The notes beneath the pieces are model-generated. The model saw only the letters and a list, made by a program, of their open reading frames with translations. It was not told the DNA's origin and made no database searches. From Lacibacter luteus (lineage in GTDB: Bacteria > Bacteroidota > Bacteroidia > Chitinophagales > Chitinophagaceae): DNA of 64,000 bases. The stretch covers positions 62,001 to 126,000 of the forward strand of contig NZ_SDHW01000001.1 in NCBI RefSeq assembly GCF_004118265.1. Direction: 5' to 3'. The translations under genes were made by a program, and so were the position numbers. Of this stretch, positions 1 to 9,666 are shown piece by piece. Every line of letters starts with the position of its first letter. Positions within the stretch are counted from its first letter, which is position 1.

Positions 1-633
1 ACGGCAGCAGACCTGGCTGAAGCAAAACGTTTAATCAACGACCTGAATGAAAAGATCAGTGGTTATGTTGTAGAAGTAGAAACATTACGTGGCGAAAATC
101 TGCAGTTAAAAACAGAAAAGCAGGAATTAACTACACAGAAAGAAGCTTTGCAGGTACAGTACGATCAAACAAGTGCTGAAAAGAAAGTAGTTGAAGAAAA
201 ACTGGATGTAGCTTCTACACTTAACGCTTCATCTATCAATATTGTAACAATCGACGAACGCCGTAACGGTAAAGAAAAAGAAAAAGATGTAGCTAAGCGT
301 GTTGATAAAATCCGTCTGTCTTTTAATGTATTTAACCGTGTTGGTGAAGAAGGTACAAAAGATGTATATGTAGTAATTACCGATCCTACCGGCCAGGTAG
401 TAAGCAACGAAGCTTTGGGTAGCGGTCGTTTTACAACAAGAGAAGAAGGTGAAAGAGTGTTTACAAAAATGACAAGCTTAACTTTCTCTGCAAACAAAAC
501 TGTTCCTGTATCTATCGAATGGAAACCAGGTGCAAAATTTGTAGAAGGTCTTTACAAAGTTGAAATTTATAACAACGGTTTCAAAATTGGCGAAGGTTCA
601 AAAACATTACGTAAAGGCGGTTTATTCAGCTAA
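1..633 (+). CDS. Coiled-coil protein with C-terminal beta-rich domain (5' end outside the window)
   Basis: The reading frame is open from base 1, so the start lies upstream and 210 residues are visible. Residues 1 to about 65 are Lys/Glu/Leu-rich with heptad character (for example LNEKISGYVVEVETLRGENL), which indicates a coiled coil. The remainder looks like a compact beta-rich domain, with segments such as KDVYVVITDPTGQVV and LYKVEIYNNGFKIGEG. No catalytic motif is recognised and no function is assigned. The codon at 148 (TTG) is internal, not a start. A strong terminator follows within 60 bases. Similar coiled-coil proteins are common in Bacteroidota, but I cannot name the family. Confidence 0.8.
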   Translation, partial: TAADLAEAKRLINDLNEKISGYVVEVETLRGENLQLKTEKQELTTQKEALQVQYDQTSAEKKVVEEKLDVASTLNASSINIVTIDERRNGKEKEKDVAKRVDKIRLSFNVFNRVGEEGTKDVYVVITDPTGQVVSNEALGSGRFTTREEGERVFTKMTSLTFSANKTVPVSIEWKPGAKFVEGLYKVEIYNNGFKIGEGSKTLRKGGLFS

Positions 634-664
634 ACATACTTACACGTTGATGGTTTATTGGTGT

Positions 665-694
665 AGCGGCAGGTTCTCCTGCCGCTCTTTTTTT
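665..694 (+). terminator. Intrinsic terminator after the coiled-coil gene
   Basis: A perfect 9-bp stem (AGCGGCAGG at 665-673, CCTGCCGCT at 678-686) with a 4-nt loop is followed by a run of seven T. It lies 32 bases after the stop codon. Confidence 0.85.
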
Positions 695-706
695 GGTTGG
701 TATTCT

Positions 707-767
707 GGTATGCCATACTTGGCAAACCAGAATTGTTTTACGGAGGTTACTAAAAGTATGGCATACC
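707..767. repeat. Palindromic dispersed repeat, copy 1
   Basis: Two perfect 14-bp inverted arms, GGTATGCCATACTT at 707-720 and AAGTATGGCATACC at 754-767, flank 33 bases. The same two arms recur at 31315-31373 with a different 31-base centre. The arms are themselves near-palindromic. Here the element sits between two convergent genes, just past a terminator. No ORF is associated. Confidence 0.75.
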
Positions 768-770
768 TGT

Positions 771-3700
771 TTAAAACAATGCTCTTACTCCTGCCCTTCC
801 GGTATGTATTGCTTTTGCTTCGCCGGGTTTTCTTCCTTCGTAAGTAAAATTAATTTCCATGTTGTTAGAAAGGCGGCGGGTAAAATCGATGTTCCATAAA
901 AAGTTTTTGCCGGGCAATAATGCATCGAGCATAATAAATGCAACTGTTGTGTTGGTTGCACCTGTAAAATTGATATTGCTGAACTGGAATTTTCCATTTA
1001 ACGTACTGCTTGAAAGTACGCTGTACCGGACTTCTGTAATAATGGAATTAATGGTTGCTTTTTCTTTTTGCCCTTCGGTATTGGTTTTGTTTTCCAGTTT
1101 GTAGTTTAACGCAAACCTGTACTTAGTTCCTTTTTGAAAGCTGATGGATGGCTCTGTAACAAACTGCTGCAGGTTATAATTGCGGTTACCGAATTTGGGT
1201 GTTTCTAACCGGTTGCTGATCGATTTTACCAATACTCCTGTTGAAAAACTTTTGCTCATGTTCCACCGTATGCGTGCCGAAAGATCTCTTATAGTTCTTG
1301 TTTCTAAACCGTATGTAAGAATGGAGCGGCCAACATTTTCAATATGTGTAAAATCTACTCCCCATACAGTGCTTGATCGGTTAAAGAACAAGGTGTTGGT
1401 AAGCACAGAACTCAATGATATTAAGCTGGTATCTTCTTTTGGTTTCGAAAACGGATCGAAGCTGATGCTTTTATCGGATATCTCTTTTTTAAATATCTGC
1501 AAACCCGATTGAACGGTTATACGTGTAAGAAATTTTTTAAACCCTTTTGCATTGTTAACATCAATCAAAGCTCTTGGGTTAAGATTAATGCTGTAGTTAA
1601 ACTGGTTGTAATTGGCCCTTATAAAATCGAGTGTTGGTGTAAACACACGAATGTAACGGGCCTGATCCTGGTACAAAGCTATTTCAAATTCGTTTATCTG
1701 CGGAATACCATCGGCATTGTAATCGTTCCAGGTATATTCGCCCTGCCCTGCCGGAACTTCCAGGAACGAATAATCTCTGCGTTGTTCCTGTCCGCTTCCT
1801 GCTTCGTACAAAAGATTACCGGTAAGCATACCTTTCCATTCGTTTACAAAATATTCTGCACGGCCAAGCAGCGTTTGTTCGGGCCGTTGACCCGTAAGTT
1901 GACTGTTGTATACTTTTAGTTCACGCACTGTTGCATTTAAACGAAACTGATGTTTTTCACTTGCCATCAGTTCTACGTAAGCATTGTAGTTGAAGCTGCG
2001 GTCGGTTTGCTCAAGCAGTTTTCCTAAAGGAAGTTTATCTCTGCGTGTAAAAAAGTTAAGCCCCCATTTGTTGGCAGCTTCTTTCGAACGAAGATAAAGC
2101 GTCCATGTATCCCAACTGAATGTAAGTGCTCCAAGTGAATCGGTTCTTCGGTTGCGTATTTCACTGTGTTCAAGATAATACTGCCCACCAATTTCAATAT
2201 TGTCAAGTTTTGCAAAACGTCTTTTCAAATCAACAGTAGGTCGCAGAAAAAATCCTTTGTTGAAACCGCTGTCGGTTGAAGAATAGTTGAGATTGCCCAT
2301 CCATGTCCAACCTTTTTGCTGAAAGCTGTGCTGCACAATATGCCGAAAGCCTTTGAACAATTCTCCTCTGCGGTAATTCTGTATGGTATAGCTGAATTTA
2401 TGATCGCTGCTGCGCATCAACTCTATACCTGCATTTGCCAGTTGTTCTTTTTCCTGTTGGAGAAAAATGGGTAAGCCCCACTCTCTTGTAAACTCCACAG
2501 GCCGTAAGCGTTCCAGTGCACGGAAACTTTGCTGTACATATTCGTAACTGCCGGTAAGTTTATAGTTGAGTGGCTTTTTGGTTTGATGTTTAATAGTGTT
2601 ATTGTACTGTACTGCAACACGGCCGGCTGCACCATCATCATTCAGTTTGTCTTTTCGGGAAAGTGTATTAATGTCGAAACGGCTGATGGCAATTTCTGAT
2701 TTTACAAGGAACTGTTTTGTAAGTTGGTAATCGGCCCCAACCGTCATCATTTGTTGTGTACGTGGTGCAACCAAACGCTGGGCAGGTGCATAACGTCCTT
2801 GCCGGACGCCATTTACAGGTGCAACCCATTTATAGGAACGTCCATTGGTGCCTGCTTCTTCTAAAATGTAATCGGCATTACCAATACCCACATCGGTAAA
2901 GGAGGCGCCATATACATCGGGCTGATCGATGGTTGTGTAAACCAATACCGAATCGTATAAAATATTATTAACCGTGCTGTCTGTTAAACGGTACACAATT
3001 TTGTTGGCAGCAAATGTGTCTTTAACGATTGATGGATACAAAGCTGTTTCTACCCTGTCGCCGATATCAAATAAAAACTGCCGTTGTTCTGTATTTAAAA
3101 ACTGGTTGACCGACGTGTTCTTTGCATCAGCATTTGAAAATGCATTTACTCTTACAGTAACCTTATTGTTTATCTTCAGTTCATTACCTACTATAAATTG
3201 CGAGTTTACAAAGTTGCGGTCGGCATATTCAAATTCCACTTGTATCCTTCGGTCTTTGGTGATCATGCGCCGTGGCGTGAATGTAATTTCAGCAGTGTTG
3301 TAATTGATCACATAATCCTGATCTTCGCCACGCTGCATCAACTCACCATCAATAAATACACGTTCTGTTCCTGCAAGAACTATAAAAAATAATTCACCAT
3401 TCGGCCCCTGCAAACGATAAGGCCCCTGGTTACCTTCCTGTCCCTGGAAAACATAACGGTTAAACTTTCCTTTAGCAATAGCACCGGAAACAAGTGTTGT
3501 ATTTTTTCCTTTTGCAAATACTTTGCTTTCGTTCTGAAACGAAATGCCCTGCAGGCGTTTATAAAAACTCAGAAAGTAGGCATCGTTCTTACGAATATCA
3601 ATATCGCCGAGATTCAATTGCCAGCCTTTCTTTTTTAATTGAATCCATACACGGTCAAATTCGTTCAGCTGTTGCGTATTACCTTCTGCCTGTACAGGAA

Positions 3701-4292
3701 TATTGTTATCGGTTAATGCAGCAGAAAGCATCATGCTGTCGCCGATCATGCCATTGATCTGCAGATTCAACACTCCATTCACAACAGCATCCTGGTTATT
3801 GCCAAACGAAATGCCCCGGCCAAAACTACCGTTGTAATTCACATTGCCAAAGTCGAACATACCTTTACCAAAGCCCGGATTATCGTCGAGTGTAATGGGC
3901 GTGGTCATAAAGTTGTTCTTTACATCATCAAAACGCAATCGTTGTACTTGTGCATTCAGCTTGTAAGGAAACACACGATAAGTAATTACAACCGAATCGA
4001 GCGTTTGCTGTTGCAGCCATGTAAGCTTTGCGTTTATTTCATCTACAACAAAGGCATCGTTTCCAATACCCGCAATAACTAAGGATTGTGGTACAATACT
4101 GATCGTATCAATTTTTACCGGACTAACTTTTGTGCTGATCTTTTTTGTGCGAAGGTTGGATAACGGCATCAGCTGCTGGGCATTTGCCAGAAGAAAGGAA
4201 AGCAACAACGCTATGACAAAAACGAGTTTTCTGATAAAGCAGTGGTTTTCAGGATAAGAATGTGTAAAAATAGAATTTATTGTGTAACACAC
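771..4292 (-). CDS. Large outer-membrane beta-barrel-like protein, function unknown
   Basis: About 1170 residues. A hydrophobic signal segment (RKLVFVIALLLSFLLANAQQ, near residues 21-40) precedes a long beta-rich chain ending in GRAGVRALF; the aromatic terminal residue is usual for outer-membrane barrels. A DYNADGIPQINEFEIA segment near residue 880 resembles a short Asp-rich calcium-binding loop followed by EFEIALYQDQARYIRVFTP. I recall that combination from other large uncharacterised Bacteroidota surface proteins. It is not a TonB receptor: no plug or carboxypeptidase-regulatory domain is seen. No ATG is available near the signal peptide. GTG at 4292 is the only obvious start and leaves a 20-residue leader before the hydrophobic core, so the start is uncertain. 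The gene converges on the first gene of the window and is probably monocistronic. Confidence 0.75.
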   Translation of the reverse strand: MCYTINSIFTHSYPENHCFIRKLVFVIALLLSFLLANAQQLMPLSNLRTKKISTKVSPVKIDTISIVPQSLVIAGIGNDAFVVDEINAKLTWLQQQTLDSVVITYRVFPYKLNAQVQRLRFDDVKNNFMTTPITLDDNPGFGKGMFDFGNVNYNGSFGRGISFGNNQDAVVNGVLNLQINGMIGDSMMLSAALTDNNIPVQAEGNTQQLNEFDRVWIQLKKKGWQLNLGDIDIRKNDAYFLSFYKRLQGISFQNESKVFAKGKNTTLVSGAIAKGKFNRYVFQGQEGNQGPYRLQGPNGELFFIVLAGTERVFIDGELMQRGEDQDYVINYNTAEITFTPRRMITKDRRIQVEFEYADRNFVNSQFIVGNELKINNKVTVRVNAFSNADAKNTSVNQFLNTEQRQFLFDIGDRVETALYPSIVKDTFAANKIVYRLTDSTVNNILYDSVLVYTTIDQPDVYGASFTDVGIGNADYILEEAGTNGRSYKWVAPVNGVRQGRYAPAQRLVAPRTQQMMTVGADYQLTKQFLVKSEIAISRFDINTLSRKDKLNDDGAAGRVAVQYNNTIKHQTKKPLNYKLTGSYEYVQQSFRALERLRPVEFTREWGLPIFLQQEKEQLANAGIELMRSSDHKFSYTIQNYRRGELFKGFRHIVQHSFQQKGWTWMGNLNYSSTDSGFNKGFFLRPTVDLKRRFAKLDNIEIGGQYYLEHSEIRNRRTDSLGALTFSWDTWTLYLRSKEAANKWGLNFFTRRDKLPLGKLLEQTDRSFNYNAYVELMASEKHQFRLNATVRELKVYNSQLTGQRPEQTLLGRAEYFVNEWKGMLTGNLLYEAGSGQEQRRDYSFLEVPAGQGEYTWNDYNADGIPQINEFEIALYQDQARYIRVFTPTLDFIRANYNQFNYSINLNPRALIDVNNAKGFKKFLTRITVQSGLQIFKKEISDKSISFDPFSKPKEDTSLISLSSVLTNTLFFNRSSTVWGVDFTHIENVGRSILTYGLETRTIRDLSARIRWNMSKSFSTGVLVKSISNRLETPKFGNRNYNLQQFVTEPSISFQKGTKYRFALNYKLENKTNTEGQKEKATINSIITEVRYSVLSSSTLNGKFQFSNINFTGATNTTVAFIMLDALLPGKNFLWNIDFTRRLSNNMEINFTYEGRKPGEAKAIHTGRAGVRALF

Positions 4293-4367
4293 CGTCTAAC
4301 GTCCTCGTTTGACGGTATTCTCCGTTAAATTGATAATTCTTGCCAAGGAACGGCTGTATATTTTCTT

Positions 4368-4405
4368 AAAACAAAAAGAAAAGACTCCCATTCGGAAGTC
4401 TTTTC
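4368..4405 (-). terminator. Intrinsic terminator of the sdh operon
   Basis: On the minus strand a 9-bp stem (GAAAAGACT paired with AGTCTTTTC, at 378-386 and 397-405 past base 4000) plus a CC/GG extension is followed by T-rich sequence. It lies 42 bases after the sdhB stop. Confidence 0.7.
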
Positions 4406-4446
4406 TTTTATATGAGGTTCATTCACCCTTGGGGTGAACACTCAAC

Positions 4447-5211
4447 TTATTTATTTGCAGTTAAACTTGCAACAGCATAATCTGCGTTAAGGCTGGCAAT
4501 GTTTGTTAACGAAATTTCTTTCGGACAAACAGCTTCGCAAGCACCGGTATTAGTACATGCACCAAAACCTTCTTTATCCATCTGTGCAACCATATTAATT
4601 ACACGGGTATTTTTTTCCGGTTCACCTTGTGGCAATTGGTTAAGGTGAGCAACTTTAGCACTCACAAACAACATTGCTGAAGAGTTTTTACAAGCAGCTA
4701 CGCAGGCTCCGCAACCAATACAGGCAGCAGCAGCAAAGGCAGCATCTGCTTTTGCTTTATCAATAGGCAGTGCGTTTGCATCAACTGCATTACCAGTATT
4801 TACACTAATGTAACCACCAGCTTGAATCACACGATCAAAAGCTGTACGATCAACCATCAGATCTTTGATCACCGGAAATGCATTTGCCCTCCAGGGTTCA
4901 ACAACGATTGTATCACCTTCGTTGAACGCACGCATGTGCAACTGGCAAGTTGTGTTTGCTTCCCAAGGTCCGTGCGGACGACCATTGATGTACATACTGC
5001 ACATACCACAAATACCTTCACGGCAATCGTGATCGAAAGCAATCGGGTCTTTTCCTTCGCCGATCAGTTCTTCGTTCAATACATCAAACATTTCGAGGAA
5101 ACTCATTTCCTGCGAAATATTCTTTGCATCGTAGGTTTCAAATGAACCTTTATCGTTGCTGTTTTTTTGACGCCAAACTTTCAGCTTTACATTGATATTC
5201 TTATGTTCCAT
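4447..5211 (-). CDS. sdhB: Succinate dehydrogenase / fumarate reductase iron-sulfur subunit
   Basis: 254 residues. This subunit carries electrons between the flavoprotein and the membrane cytochrome of complex II. The N-terminal [2Fe-2S] domain has C63, C68, C71 and C89 in the pattern [11 protein letters not shown]...C. The C-terminal domain shows the two further clusters: [11 protein letters not shown] (C164, C167, C170, C174), then C219, C225 and C229 in [13 protein letters not shown]. The sequence belongs to the long Bacteroidota/epsilon-type group that accompanies a single five-helix cytochrome. ATG at 5211. It is the last gene of an operon read sdhC, sdhA, an unknown gene, sdhB, with an intrinsic terminator behind it. 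Confidence 0.95.
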   Translation of the reverse strand: MEHKNINVKLKVWRQKNSNDKGSFETYDAKNISQEMSFLEMFDVLNEELIGEGKDPIAFDHDCREGICGMCSMYINGRPHGPWEANTTCQLHMRAFNEGDTIVVEPWRANAFPVIKDLMVDRTAFDRVIQAGGYISVNTGNAVDANALPIDKAKADAAFAAAACIGCGACVAACKNSSAMLFVSAKVAHLNQLPQGEPEKNTRVINMVAQMDKEGFGACTNTGACEAVCPKEISLTNIASLNADYAVASLTANK

Positions 5212-5226
5212 TGAACAACGTTTTTA

Positions 5227-5892
5227 TTATTCGTGTTCGAAGCTCTCAAGTTTAATTAAAGGACTTCGTGTTAATTTTCGTTTTGTTTTCTTTATTAGTC
5301 TACAATTCTCATCTCTTTCAATTACTTCCTCCTCTCCTGTTAACCAATTCATATCTTGGAATTTCCTTCCTGAATCACCAATCCCCTTACCGTTACAATC
5401 GCTTCCAATCCAGTGCGAGTCACTTGTTGACCCTATTAAAAAAAAGCCATTTTGTTGGTATCTGAATTTCTGTATGTCGAACCAACGCCAGTTGCTACCC
5501 CCATAGTGAGTTACAGACAATATACCTTTATTTATAATAATCCCATTATATGGATCGCCATACATTCCGCCACATGCTCTACACATCAATGCATTCTCAG
5601 ACTTTCCGGCAAGTTTGTAACCTGCTTTTTGTTGAAACAAAATCAAGAGCAATCGCTTTGGTTCCTCATCCATTTCAAAACTGTCTTCACCATTGTTCTT
5701 CAATGCCATGACTACGTCGGCAATTCCATCTTTATTGAGATCACCTCTTGCAACTTCAATTGTATCGTATCCTTTTGGGATGAATGATGCAATTGTTTTG
5801 CCTGTAACAGGAATATTTAAAAGAACTTCTTGTGCGGATGATGAAAAGTAAAGACTAAGAAAGAATGCTATGATCTTTACTGATTTTACCAC
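5227..5892 (-). CDS. Secreted protein of unknown function inserted between sdhA and sdhB
   Basis: 221 residues starting at GTG 5892; no ATG is available. A signal peptide (KIIAFFLSLYFSSSAQ) is followed by DLNKDGIADVVMALKNN near residue 51. That is an FG-GAP/VCBS-like Asp-rich repeat of the kind seen in secreted Bacteroidota proteins that report a numeric state. A pair of cysteines (MCRACGG) and Trp/Gly-rich segments follow. It lies 17 bases after sdhA and 15 before sdhB on the same strand, so it should be cotranscribed with them. It has no evident role in complex II. The gene is more AT-rich than its neighbours, which suggests a late insertion (inference). Confidence 0.75.
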   Translation of the reverse strand: MVKSVKIIAFFLSLYFSSSAQEVLLNIPVTGKTIASFIPKGYDTIEVARGDLNKDGIADVVMALKNNGEDSFEMDEEPKRLLLILFQQKAGYKLAGKSENALMCRACGGMYGDPYNGIIINKGILSVTHYGGSNWRWFDIQKFRYQQNGFFLIGSTSDSHWIGSDCNGKGIGDSGRKFQDMNWLTGEEEVIERDENCRLIKKTKRKLTRSPLIKLESFEHE

Positions 5893-5909
5893 ATTTTCAA
5901 ATTTTCAAA

Positions 5910-7880
5910 TTACTTGTAGCTTCTCTGACTCGGTTTCACCACTTCGTAATTCAGATCTTCTTTGTGCAACTGCCATTCATGATCGCCTTTCATTTCCCAG
6001 GCTGCTACATACATAAACTTATCATCATGACGTAATGCTTCACCTTCTTCTGTTTGTGATTCTTCACGGAAGTGACCACCACAGCTTTCTTCACGGTTCA
6101 ATGCATCAAGACACATCAATTCACCCAGTTCAATAAAGTCGGCCACACGGTTCGCTTTATCCAGCTCAGGATTCATTTCATTGATCTCACCCGGAATACG
6201 CACATCACTCCAGAACTCATTTTTCAACTGCTGAATTTCTTTGATGGCTTGTTTCAATCCTTCTGCATTACGGGCCATACCACATTTATCCCACATGATC
6301 TTACCCAAACGCTTATGGAAACTTTCAACGGTTTTTGTACCCTTGATGTTCATGAGCATATGAATACGGTCACGCACTTTGCTTTCTGTTTCAGCAAATG
6401 CAGGATGATCTGTTGGTATTGCTTTGGTGCGAATCTCATCAGCTAAATAGTTACCGATTGTGTAAGGAATAACAAAGTATCCGTCGGCCAAACCCTGCAT
6501 CAACGCACTTGCACCCAAACGGTTTGCACCGTGGTCGCTGAAGTTTGCTTCACCTAAAGAATATAAGCCGGGAATATTTGTCATCAATTCATAATCAACC
6601 CACAAACCACCCATAGTATAGTGTACCGCAGGGTAAATACGCATGGGTACTTCGTATGGGTCTTCGCCGGTGATCTTTGCATACATATCAAAGAGGTTAC
6701 CGTATTTCTCTTTCACCACATCCTTACCCATTTGTGTAATGGTTGCAGCGTCGGCATTAATGCCACGTTTACCTGCTTCAATTTTTCCGTAACGTTGAAT
6801 GGCGGCAGCAAAGTCGAGATAAACCGCTTGCTTACTTGTACCAACACCGTAACCGGCATCGCAACGTTCTTTTGCTGCACGGCTTGCCACGTCACGTGGT
6901 ACGAGGTTGCCGAATGCAGGATATCTTCTTTCTAAATAATAATCTCTTTCTTCTTCAGGAATTTCAATTGATTTTCTTGTGTCGCCTTGTTGCTTCGGAA
7001 CCCAAATGCGTCCATCGTTACGAAGCGATTCACTCATCAACGTCAACTTACTCTGATGATCGCCACTTACAGGAATACAGGTTGGATGAATTTGTGTGAA
7101 GCAAGGGTTGGCAAACATGGCACCTTTCTTATGCGCTTTCCATGCAGCAGTAACGTTACTGCCCATGGCGTTTGTAGAAAGATAGAATACGTTACCGTAA
7201 CCACCTGTACATAACAGTACCGCATGACCGAAGTGACGCTCCAGCTCACCTGTTACCAGGTTACGGGCAATAATACCACGGGCCTTATCATCGATCATTA
7301 CAATATCCAGCATTTCGTGACGTGAATACTGCGTTACATTACCCAATGCAATCTGGCGCTCCAATGCTTGGTAAGCACCTATTAATAACTGCTGACCGGT
7401 TTGGCCTGCAGCATAGAATGTACGTTGTACCTGTGTACCACCAAAAGAACGGTTGCTCAACAATCCACCATACTCACGTGCAAAAGGAACACCTTGTGCC
7501 ACACATTGGTCAATGATGTTTGCACTTACTTCTGCCAAGCGATGAACGTTACCTTCACGTGCACGGTAGTCGCCACCTTTAATGGTATCGTAGAACAAAC
7601 GGTAAGTACTGTCACCATCATTCTGATAATTTTTAGCAGCGTTGATACCACCTTGCGCAGCAATAGAGTGTGCACGACGTGGGCTATCCTGGAAACAAAA
7701 TGTTTTTACTTTATAACCAAGTTCACCTAATGCAGCTGCAGCAGATGCACCAGCCAAACCTGTACCAATCACAATCACTTCAAGACTGCGTTTGTTGGCA
7801 GGGTTCACCAGTTTACAACTGTTTTTATAATTTACCCATTTAGTATCTAACGGACCGGCAGGAATTTTTGAATTGAGCAT
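5910..7880 (-). CDS. sdhA: Succinate dehydrogenase / fumarate reductase flavoprotein subunit
   Basis: 656 residues, the length usual for the Bacteroidota type. This subunit oxidises succinate (or reduces fumarate) at a covalently bound FAD. The dinucleotide-binding motif [20 protein letters not shown] lies near residues 37-56. The histidine that takes covalent FAD is in [15 protein letters not shown]. Substrate-site segments [11 protein letters not shown] and the FAD-binding [16 protein letters not shown] are also present. ATG at 7880. It follows sdhC by 66 bases. The companion iron-sulfur gene is displaced downstream by an unrelated gene. Confidence 0.96.
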   Translation of the reverse strand: MLNSKIPAGPLDTKWVNYKNSCKLVNPANKRSLEVIVIGTGLAGASAAAALGELGYKVKTFCFQDSPRRAHSIAAQGGINAAKNYQNDGDSTYRLFYDTIKGGDYRAREGNVHRLAEVSANIIDQCVAQGVPFAREYGGLLSNRSFGGTQVQRTFYAAGQTGQQLLIGAYQALERQIALGNVTQYSRHEMLDIVMIDDKARGIIARNLVTGELERHFGHAVLLCTGGYGNVFYLSTNAMGSNVTAAWKAHKKGAMFANPCFTQIHPTCIPVSGDHQSKLTLMSESLRNDGRIWVPKQQGDTRKSIEIPEEERDYYLERRYPAFGNLVPRDVASRAAKERCDAGYGVGTSKQAVYLDFAAAIQRYGKIEAGKRGINADAATITQMGKDVVKEKYGNLFDMYAKITGEDPYEVPMRIYPAVHYTMGGLWVDYELMTNIPGLYSLGEANFSDHGANRLGASALMQGLADGYFVIPYTIGNYLADEIRTKAIPTDHPAFAETESKVRDRIHMLMNIKGTKTVESFHKRLGKIMWDKCGMARNAEGLKQAIKEIQQLKNEFWSDVRIPGEINEMNPELDKANRVADFIELGELMCLDALNREESCGGHFREESQTEEGEALRHDDKFMYVAAWEMKGDHEWQLHKEDLNYEVVKPSQRSYK

Positions 7881-7946
7881 ATCGTATCAAATTCGGTTAT
7901 CGTACAATTAATATGGTAGTTTTTGCGAAGTCAGCTATTACGGATG

Positions 7947-8654
7947 TTACCCGATCCACTCGAGGTACATTGCAATTGGCATTAAAGCAAACAGTAATGA
8001 AACAATCAATGAAAAACCAACACCGATACTGCTTAACAAAACAAGGTAACGGTTGTTGCTTACACCTACAGTGCGGAACGCACTTTGAAAACCATGCATT
8101 AAATGCCAGAAAAGCGAAATACAACCAATAATATAAGCTATAACTACCCACAGCTGGCTGAAGGTTACTTTCATTAAGCTGAACATATCGTGCATGTCTA
8201 CACCATTATAATTAACAGGCATATCTAAACCCTGGTGTGTAAAACGTGCAGGCACCCAAAAATGACTGAAGTGCAGAATAAAGAACAATAACAGCAATGT
8301 GCCTAATAAACCCATGCTGCGGCTGTACCATTTGCTGCCTGCGTTGCCCATTGGTTTATCGTAACCAACAGCACGTGCTTTGCGGTTGAGCATTTCAAGC
8401 ATATAACCCTGCACAATGTGCAACACAATGCCGGCCATTAAACCAACTTCGAGAATGCGGATAAGAACAGTAGAACCCATGAAGTGGGCTGCTTTATTAA
8501 ACATTTCGCCGTTATCATCCGGATTAAACAGATCGGCAAAAATGGTAGCATTAATACTTACATGTACAATTAAAAAAGAAATCAGAAACAAGCCGGTAAG
8601 TCCCATCACAAGTTTCTTACCAATCGAAGAGGTAAACATCTGCTTGAATGTCAT
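7947..8654 (-). CDS. sdhC: Succinate dehydrogenase cytochrome b subunit (five-helix type)
   Basis: 235 residues with five hydrophobic helices, including LVMGLTGLFLISFLIVHVSI, VGLMAGIVLHIVQGYML, LLGTLLLLFFILHFSHFWV and IAYIIGCISLFWHLMHGF. The histidines within them (VHVS, LHIVQG, LHFSHFW, WHLMHGF) are the expected haem b ligands. It anchors SdhA and SdhB and passes electrons to menaquinone, as known for this single-subunit diheme type. ATG at 8654. It is the first gene of the operon, with a Bacteroidota-type -7 element upstream. Confidence 0.93.
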   Translation of the reverse strand: MTFKQMFTSSIGKKLVMGLTGLFLISFLIVHVSINATIFADLFNPDDNGEMFNKAAHFMGSTVLIRILEVGLMAGIVLHIVQGYMLEMLNRKARAVGYDKPMGNAGSKWYSRSMGLLGTLLLLFFILHFSHFWVPARFTHQGLDMPVNYNGVDMHDMFSLMKVTFSQLWVVIAYIIGCISLFWHLMHGFQSAFRTVGVSNNRYLVLLSSIGVGFSLIVSLLFALMPIAMYLEWIG

Positions 8655-8681
8655 AACAAATTAGTTTTTGGGGAGCCGCTG

Positions 8682-8689
8682 CAAATTTA
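8682..8689 (-). promoter_or_regulatory. Candidate -7 element of the sdh operon
   Basis: Minus-strand TAAATTTG matches the Bacteroidota -7 consensus TAnnTTTG exactly and lies 27 bases before the sdhC start codon. No well-spaced -33 TTG is present, so the call rests on one half of the promoter. Confidence 0.45.
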
Positions 8690-8733
8690 GGGTATGAACA
8701 AACGCAAAATGCAGATAAGTCAGATTTGTGTAA

Positions 8734-8761
8734 TAAAAAAATGCTCCTTTCAAAGGAGCAT
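8734..8761 (-). terminator. Intrinsic terminator after the DUF3575-like gene
   Basis: ATGCTCCTTT pairs with AAAGGAGCAT over 8741-8761. On the minus strand it is followed by seven T (8734-8740). It lies 28 bases after the stop at 8789. Confidence 0.8.
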
Positions 8762-8788
8762 TCTATTTTAATCATAAACCGGTATTAT

Positions 8789-9586
8789 TTAAAATCTGAT
8801 ACCAAGTGTTAGTCCGCTTCTGATACCACCCCATGGACCATCAAAAATTGCTTTTGCACTGTTTGCACTTACTTCGGCTTTGATCTTTGTAAGTGGTATT
8901 TCTATTGATTCAATTTCATTGCGGAGATCTTCCTGTTCCTGTTGTGTTAATGGTTGCGATGGAACACCACTCAATGTTCCGCTGCTTTTACCGTAATGTG
9001 CACCAAGTATCCACCAGTCAATTGAAACAGCTTTGCCTACTTTCCAATTTACACCAAATAGTAAACCACCTGAGTTTGTTGTAATATCTCCTTTTAAACG
9101 AATGGTGTTTGTTGTGCTTACGCCAGATTCATATTCAACCGGTAATTCTTCTGAGCTGAATTTTGCATAACGGTAATACGGGGCAATGTAAAAACCACGG
9201 CCGTATCCTTTTTTACTCAGGTAAAAACGAACTTCCGGAGTAATGGCCAGATTACCTGTTTTGAATTTAGCCAGGTTGTCGATGGTTTGTTGATCGGTAA
9301 TATCGGCAAGTTTTACAAAAGTTGATTGAAAAGGTAATGTGGATGAAGGCATAGTACGTACACCAAGTGCCAGGGAAATATGTTTGTTCAACACACGTTC
9401 GTACTGAAAAGAAAAATTCTTTAAAGGCAAAGCAAACAGGTTTACTTTCAGGATATTCATCTTCTCTCCTGTTTTTTCACTTTTTGCCGGTTTCTTGCCG
9501 GCCGATTGATCGAGCGATTGTGCGTTTGCATTTAATGCCAGGCTGCAAATACATGCGATAGCGCAAAACTGTTTTATAAGTTGCAT
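8789..9586 (-). CDS. DUF3575-type outer-membrane beta-barrel protein
   Basis: 265 residues. A signal peptide (FCAIACICSLALNANAQ) is followed by a Lys-rich linker, then MNILKVNLFALPLKNFSFQYERVLNKHISLALGVR. That is the opening strand pattern of DUF3575 and related Bacteroidota barrels. The chain ends GLTLGIRF with a terminal Phe, as outer-membrane barrels do. GYGRGFYIAPYYRY and SGGLLFGVNWKVGKAVSIDW are further barrel strands. The physiological role is unknown. It appears monocistronic, with its own terminator downstream. Confidence 0.75.
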   Translation of the reverse strand: MQLIKQFCAIACICSLALNANAQSLDQSAGKKPAKSEKTGEKMNILKVNLFALPLKNFSFQYERVLNKHISLALGVRTMPSSTLPFQSTFVKLADITDQQTIDNLAKFKTGNLAITPEVRFYLSKKGYGRGFYIAPYYRYAKFSSEELPVEYESGVSTTNTIRLKGDITTNSGGLLFGVNWKVGKAVSIDWWILGAHYGKSSGTLSGVPSQPLTQQEQEDLRNEIESIEIPLTKIKAEVSANSAKAIFDGPWGGIRSGLTLGIRF

Positions 9587-9666
9587 AACAAGTTGTTTTG
9601 GGTTTGGAAATTGAAGATAGGTAAATGGCCAAACTACCCTATACCAATTAATGGGTATTTTAACTA

